A DNA stretch of 64,000 nucleotides, from contig NC_011244.1 in assembly GCF_000019705.1 (NCBI RefSeq), positions 744,001-808,000 on the forward strand, in the 5' to 3' direction. Under the pieces are notes generated by a model that was given only the letters and a program-made list of their open reading frames with translations, ran no database searches and had not been told where the DNA came from. Position 1 is the first letter of the stretch. Each line of letters begins with the position of its first letter. The position numbers were made by a program, and so were the translations under genes. Of the stretch, positions 60,257-64,000 are shown piece after piece. Source of the DNA: Borrelia recurrentis A1. Its GTDB lineage: Bacteria > Spirochaetota > Spirochaetia > Borreliales > Borreliaceae.

Positions 60257-60529
60257 TTATTCTTCTATAATAGCTATTATTTCTTTTGCTTTTAGAATTA
60301 GATGTTCTTTATCTTCAATCTTTACAGCAGCCCCAGCATATTTTTCATAAAGCACTGTGTCTCCGACTTTAACATTAATTTCTTCTTTGTTGGAGCCAAT
60401 AGCCATAACTGTTCCAATATGTGTTTTCTCTTTTGCATTTTCTGGTATATATAATCCTGAAGTTGTTTTACTTTCGGCTTCTTTTATTTTTATTAAAACT
60501 CTATCAGCTAAAGGTTTAATATTTTTCAT
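60257..60529 (-). CDS. groES: Co-chaperonin GroES
   Basis: 90 aa from ATG at 60529 (TTG two codons earlier is possible); AAGGAG is 10 bp upstream. Motifs: [21 protein letters not shown] mobile loop, and [11 protein letters not shown] roof. groEL is not adjacent, as in other Borrelia, so the two are expressed from separate loci. A promoter TTGACT-18-TATATT is upstream and a hairpin downstream, so it is probably monocistronic. Confidence 0.96.
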   Translation of the reverse strand: MKNIKPLADRVLIKIKEAESKTTSGLYIPENAKEKTHIGTVMAIGSNKEEINVKVGDTVLYEKYAGAAVKIEDKEHLILKAKEIIAIIEE

Positions 60530-60559
60530 TTTCAAACATCTCCTTAATTTGATAATATA

Positions 60560-60589
60560 AATATACGAAAAAGTGAAGCGTTAAGTCAA
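60560..60589 (-). promoter_or_regulatory. Probable groES promoter
   Basis: On the minus strand TTGACT, 18 bp, TATATT, with the groES ATG about 30 bp downstream of the -10. A second TTGACA is about 70 bp farther upstream. No CIRCE repeat seen. Confidence 0.6.
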
Positions 60590-60605
60590 TATCTTTTAAT
60601 GGCAC

Positions 60606-60634
60606 TTGAAAATTAGCTTTATTTTAAAGATAAT
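60606..60634 (+). promoter_or_regulatory. Probable promoter of the ABC-F gene
   Basis: TTGAAA, 17 bp, GATAAT, about 39 bp before the start codon. It is divergent from and 17 bp away from the groES -35. Confidence 0.55.
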
Positions 60635-60672
60635 TCTTTTAATAAAATGTCAAGTTTAGGTGGAAAAATAGT

Positions 60673-62304
60673 TTGATAAGAGTAAATAATTTAGAAGTTA
60701 CATTTGGAGAGAGAATTCTATTTCAAGATGTAAATATTAAGTTTTCTTCTGGAAATTGTTATGGAATAATAGGAGCTAATGGTGCAGGTAAGAGCACGTT
60801 TTTGAAAGTTTTGGGTGGAACAATTGAGCCTAGCAAGGGTGAAGTATTAGTTGCTAAGAATCAGAGAATGGCTGTTCTTGAACAAAATCAATTTGCATAT
60901 GATGATTTTCGAGTTATTGATACTGTGATTATGGGTCATAAAAAGCTTTATTCTATTCAAAAGGAAAAAGATGAAATTTATGCAAAACTTGATTTTAATG
61001 ATGAGGATGGTATTAGAGCTGGAGAACTTGAAGCAGAATTTGCTGATCTTGGAGGTTATGAAGCAGAATCTAATGCTGCAGTGCTTTTAAGGGGGTTAGG
61101 TATAGATGAGTCTCTGCATTTTAGTTTAATGAGGGATGTTGAGGCGGCCTTAAAAGTGAGAATACTTTTGGCTCAGGCTCTTTTTGGGGATCCTGATATA
61201 TTGCTTCTTGATGAGCCTACTAATAATCTTGATATTCAATCGATTAAATGGTTGGAGGAATTTTTAATTAATTTCGAAAATACAGTTATTGTTGTCTCAC
61301 ATGATAGGCATTTTTTAAATCAAGTTTGTACTCATATTGTTGATATTGATTATGGAAAAATTCAAGTTTATCTTGGTAATTATGATTTTTGGTATGAAAC
61401 TAGTCGAATACTTAATAAGCAATTGAAAGATGCTAAAAAAAGATCTGAAGAAAAAATAGCAGAACTTAAAACTTTTATTCAAAGATTTTCAAGTAATGCA
61501 TCAAAATCTCGCCAAGCAACCTCAAGAAAAAAGTTGATTGAAAAAATTAAAGTTGAGGATTTAAAACCGTCTTCAAGAAAATTTCCTTATGTAAATTTTA
61601 AAATTGAAAGGGATCTTGGCAAAAATGTTATCACAATTAAAAATTTAACCAAAGAATTTGAGGGACAACTTATTTTAAACAAATTTAGTATTGTCATAGA
61701 ACTTGGACAAAAAATTGTTTTTTTAGGTAGTCCAATTTCAGCAAGTTATTTTTTTGATATTATTACCAATGAAGACAGAGATTATAAGGGACATTATGAA
61801 TGGGGTTCTACTGTTAATTTTGAGTATTTTAAAAAGGATAATGAAGAATATTTTAATGTAGATTTAAGTTTAATAGATTGGCTTAGACAATATTCCAAAG
61901 AAGGCGATGAGACTTATATTAGAGGGTTTTTGGGGAGGATGCTTTTTAGTCAAGATGAGGCTTTAAAGGGAGTTAATGTTCTCTCAGGAGGTGAGAAGGT
62001 AAGGTGTATGCTTGCAAAGATAATGCTTAGTGGTGCTAATGTATTATTATTGGATCAACCAACTAATCATTTAGATCTAGAGGCAATTACATCTTTAAAT
62101 ACTGGACTTAAAGATTTTAAGGGAGTTGTGTTGTTTACATCTCATGATCATCAGTTTATTGATACAATTGCTAATAGGATTATTGAATTTACTCCTAATG
62201 GAATAATTGATCGTTTTATGACTTTTTCTGAATATATTGAGGATGTCAAGGTTAAGGAATTGCGGGATAAACTTTATGAAGGACATTCCATCTTAAAACT
62301 TTAA
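60673..62304 (+). CDS. ABC-F family ATPase with one intact and one degenerate ATP site
   Basis: 543 aa, two NBDs joined by the ABC-F linker (about 240-310) and no membrane part. These proteins act on the ribosome E site. NBD1: Walker A GANGAGKST (34-42), Walker B ILLLDEPTNNLD with Glu181, switch His210; but its signature region reads MRDVEAALKVR (153-163) instead of LSGGxxxR. NBD2: Walker A is lost (LGSPISASYF, 351-360), Walker B has Gln462 in place of Glu (VLLLDQPTNHLD), while the signature LSGGEKVR (437-444) is intact. TTG start with AGGTGG about 10 bp upstream. It is closest to the YbiT/YkpA type by its N-terminal pattern. Confidence 0.92.
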   Translation: MIRVNNLEVTFGERILFQDVNIKFSSGNCYGIIGANGAGKSTFLKVLGGTIEPSKGEVLVAKNQRMAVLEQNQFAYDDFRVIDTVIMGHKKLYSIQKEKDEIYAKLDFNDEDGIRAGELEAEFADLGGYEAESNAAVLLRGLGIDESLHFSLMRDVEAALKVRILLAQALFGDPDILLLDEPTNNLDIQSIKWLEEFLINFENTVIVVSHDRHFLNQVCTHIVDIDYGKIQVYLGNYDFWYETSRILNKQLKDAKKRSEEKIAELKTFIQRFSSNASKSRQATSRKKLIEKIKVEDLKPSSRKFPYVNFKIERDLGKNVITIKNLTKEFEGQLILNKFSIVIELGQKIVFLGSPISASYFFDIITNEDRDYKGHYEWGSTVNFEYFKKDNEEYFNVDLSLIDWLRQYSKEGDETYIRGFLGRMLFSQDEALKGVNVLSGGEKVRCMLAKIMLSGANVLLLDQPTNHLDLEAITSLNTGLKDFKGVVLFTSHDHQFIDTIANRIIEFTPNGIIDRFMTFSEYIEDVKVKELRDKLYEGHSILKL

Positions 62305-62326
62305 TCACATTTTTATTCATTACAGG

Positions 62327-64000
62327 ATGTTTGTGATTTTGAAAGTAAATTTTTGTATTTTATTTTTTTTTAGTGCTTATTTTTCTCTATTTGCAGATAT
62401 TAATCTTTATTTTCAAAAAGCTTTAACCGGACAAGTTTTAGGAAATCCTATCCTTGATGAGAGACGTGATACTATTACTGTATTAACTAAGGATAGGTGG
62501 TTAGTAACTTATACTATGTCTTTTGGTAAAAAGTATTCTTATAGGTTAGATAGAACCCCTTATCCCTTTTTATTAAAGGATTTTGGTAATGGGTATTATG
62601 TTATTACAGGACGTAATGAAGTTCAGAAAATTAGAAGAGGAAAACTTATATGGAAATATAATCTGGGTGTTTCTCCTATAAAAGCCCCTTCAATAGGTAA
62701 TGGTTATATTTTAGTTCCGACAGCTGATGGTAGAGTTATTGCTTTAAGACTTGGTGATGGCCATAAAGTTTTTGAGGTTGATATAGAAGGGAAAGCATTA
62801 ACCTCATCTGTTGTTCTTGAAAATGGTAATTTTTATATTGTCAATGAGAATGATGAAATGTTTGCTTTTAATGTTGATGGAGGACAGATATGGAATATTT
62901 CGCTTATGTCCTCTCCTAGTACATTGATGATCAGTACTGATAATAAAATAATTGTTGGATTGCAATCCGGAGAGATTGTCATTTATGATAGTGATTTTGG
63001 TGATGTATTAAATTCTGTTAGTTTAAATTATCCTATTAATTTTTTATTCGAAAAATTTAATGGAGAATATGTTGCGGTATCTGATATTGGTGTTTTTTTT
63101 AATTTAAGTAAAAATCTTGAAATTATGTTTTTCAACAATTTATCTTTAAATCTTAAAGAAGCTGTGCTTTACAATAATAAAAATCTTTGTCTTGTTATGA
63201 AATCAAATGGTGTTTTGGTTCTTGATGAATATTTTAGACCCGTTGATAGATATGATGATATGAAGGAGATATCCGGACTTGTGGCTAATGTTGGATTCAT
63301 TGTTACTGGAGGATTTAATTGGATATTGACCACTTATTATTATGAATATAAAGATATGCTTGATATTATTGTTTGGAATCATACATTGGGTAATAGATAT
63401 CATCAAAATAGAATAGATTTTAGAGAAAAATATTTAATAGAACATGAAGATGTTTATTTGACTCTTGATGAAATGTTAAATTCTGCATATGATAAGGTTA
63501 CTTATCGTAAATTTTTAAGTATGCTTGATTCTATTTTAAAGAAATATGGTAGTTTTCCTAAAAGATATTTAAATTTATATAAAAAGGCTATTGATAATTG
63601 GCTTGCTCCAAAAGATGGAATTGATAGAATCTTTCAAAGAGGACAATTGTATAAATATTTTATGTATGTTGATGATATGTCTGCAATTAAGGGTTTTGTT
63701 AATGTTGCAATTCATGAGAAAGATATTAGCAATGTAATTCAGTTGATTAAAAATATTGCCAAATTTGAGTATTATCATGATCAAGATGAACTTGTATATA
63801 ATTATATTCAATATATAATATTGAATTATCAGGGTAATTTAGAGATAGCTTATGCTGTTCTTTTAAGCTTACGAAAGATAATTGTAAATTCTTCTGAAGA
63901 GAATCTTCAAAAGTATAGAAGTAAATATCTAACTCTTTTGAAATTTATAAAGCGACAGAATTTTTCTGAAAAAATTAATGGCTTTGCTAATGAAATTATT
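62327..64000 (+). CDS. Exported PQQ-like beta-propeller protein, 3' end outside the window
   Basis: The frame from ATG at 62327 is open to the last base (558 codons seen). Signal peptide at residues 1-23 (FCILFFFSAYFSLFADIN, cleavage near FA-D). Then repeated blades with VLTKDRWLVTY, GNGYYVITGRNE, IGNGYILVPTADGRVIAL, LENGNFYIVNENDEMFAFN and TDNKIIVGLQSGEIVIYD, a PQQ/BamB-like propeller pattern of roughly 330 residues, followed by a helical C-terminal region. Function not known; a periplasmic scaffold role like BamB is only an analogy. It begins 22 bp after the ABC-F stop. Confidence 0.85.
   Translation, partial: MFVILKVNFCILFFFSAYFSLFADINLYFQKALTGQVLGNPILDERRDTITVLTKDRWLVTYTMSFGKKYSYRLDRTPYPFLLKDFGNGYYVITGRNEVQKIRRGKLIWKYNLGVSPIKAPSIGNGYILVPTADGRVIALRLGDGHKVFEVDIEGKALTSSVVLENGNFYIVNENDEMFAFNVDGGQIWNISLMSSPSTLMISTDNKIIVGLQSGEIVIYDSDFGDVLNSVSLNYPINFLFEKFNGEYVAVSDIGVFFNLSKNLEIMFFNNLSLNLKEAVLYNNKNLCLVMKSNGVLVLDEYFRPVDRYDDMKEISGLVANVGFIVTGGFNWILTTYYYEYKDMLDIIVWNHTLGNRYHQNRIDFREKYLIEHEDVYLTLDEMLNSAYDKVTYRKFLSMLDSILKKYGSFPKRYLNLYKKAIDNWLAPKDGIDRIFQRGQLYKYFMYVDDMSAIKGFVNVAIHEKDISNVIQLIKNIAKFEYYHDQDELVYNYIQYIILNYQGNLEIAYAVLLSLRKIIVNSSEENLQKYRSKYLTLLKFIKRQNFSEKINGFANEII

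Noticed and set aside
1-64000. CRISPR arrays, insertion sequences, prophage, rRNA, replication origin
   Set aside because: No spaced direct repeats, transposase motifs, phage genes, rRNA cores or dnaA-box cluster were seen anywhere in the window.

Overview
The window is a contiguous piece of a spirochaete main chromosome from the Borrelia/Borreliella group. The DNA is very AT-rich, start codons are often TTG or GTG, and genes are packed with short overlaps. The gene order (mevalonate operon, CAP protein, NapA, second EF-G, ROK regulator, ffh-rplS, dnaG-rpoD, rnpB, mreBCD-pbp2-rodA, ktrBA, plzA, valS, groES) matches my memory of the right-centre part of the Lyme-disease spirochaete chromosome. 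Species cannot be fixed from the sequence alone. I see no plasmid-type genes, phage, insertion sequence or CRISPR array.

Layout. 1-4636: five-gene mevalonate/isoprenoid operon (the first gene is cut by the window edge). 4772-5913: tRNA-Val, a CAP-domain exported protein and, divergent from it, the Dps-like NapA. 6059-9553: second EF-G and a ROK repressor. 9613-13034: translation/secretion operon ffh-rpsP-khpA-rimM-trmD-rplS. 13084-13958: a decayed stretch. 13980-16261: a small Cys-motif protein, coaD, rpmF, acpP, rnc, with cca convergent. 17580-19906: a frameshifted Borrelia-type gene, a small membrane protein, tRNA-Thr and tRNA-Tyr. 20139-26974: mltG, dnaG, rpoD, a zinc-ribbon coiled coil, RNase P RNA and a TPR protein. 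26987-32491: the elongasome operon. 32649-36952: thrS, a CDP-alcohol phosphatidyltransferase, an exported unknown and a CYTH protein. 37043-41515: ktrB, ktrA, a MinD-like ATPase and phosphofructokinase. 41541-49110 (minus): CoA-disulfide reductase, a dicarboxylate/cystine-type symporter, pgi, a ParB-N protein and PBP1A. 49600-55470: the c-di-GMP receptor PlzA, a TPR protein, Sua5/TsaC, RlpA and a DinG-like helicase. 55728-64000: dus, valS, a frameshifted mnmC-like gene, groES, an ABC-F protein and the start of a beta-propeller protein.

How it works together. The mevalonate genes supply IPP for the undecaprenyl carrier used by the downstream wall machinery (MreBCD, PBP2, RodA, PBP1A, MltG, RlpA). 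pgi and pfk are the upper glycolysis steps. CoADR and NapA fit a thiol/oxidative-stress and metal role. No tRNA gene here encodes its CCA end, which fits the nearby cca.

Most notable observations: (1) two genes broken by a single missing base in a poly-A/poly-T run (17661-17668 and 59745-59750); (2) a decayed gene or genes at 13084-13958, including a strong ribosome site followed by ATA instead of ATG; (3) an ABC-F protein in which one composite ATP site is intact and the other has lost Walker A, the catalytic Glu and the partner signature; (4) a perfect inverted repeat in the CAP/napA divergent promoter, a candidate BosR/PerR-type operator; (5) an Ffh whose G3 motif reads DTRGR. I found no convincing wholly new multi-gene system; most of the window is conserved core chromosome.
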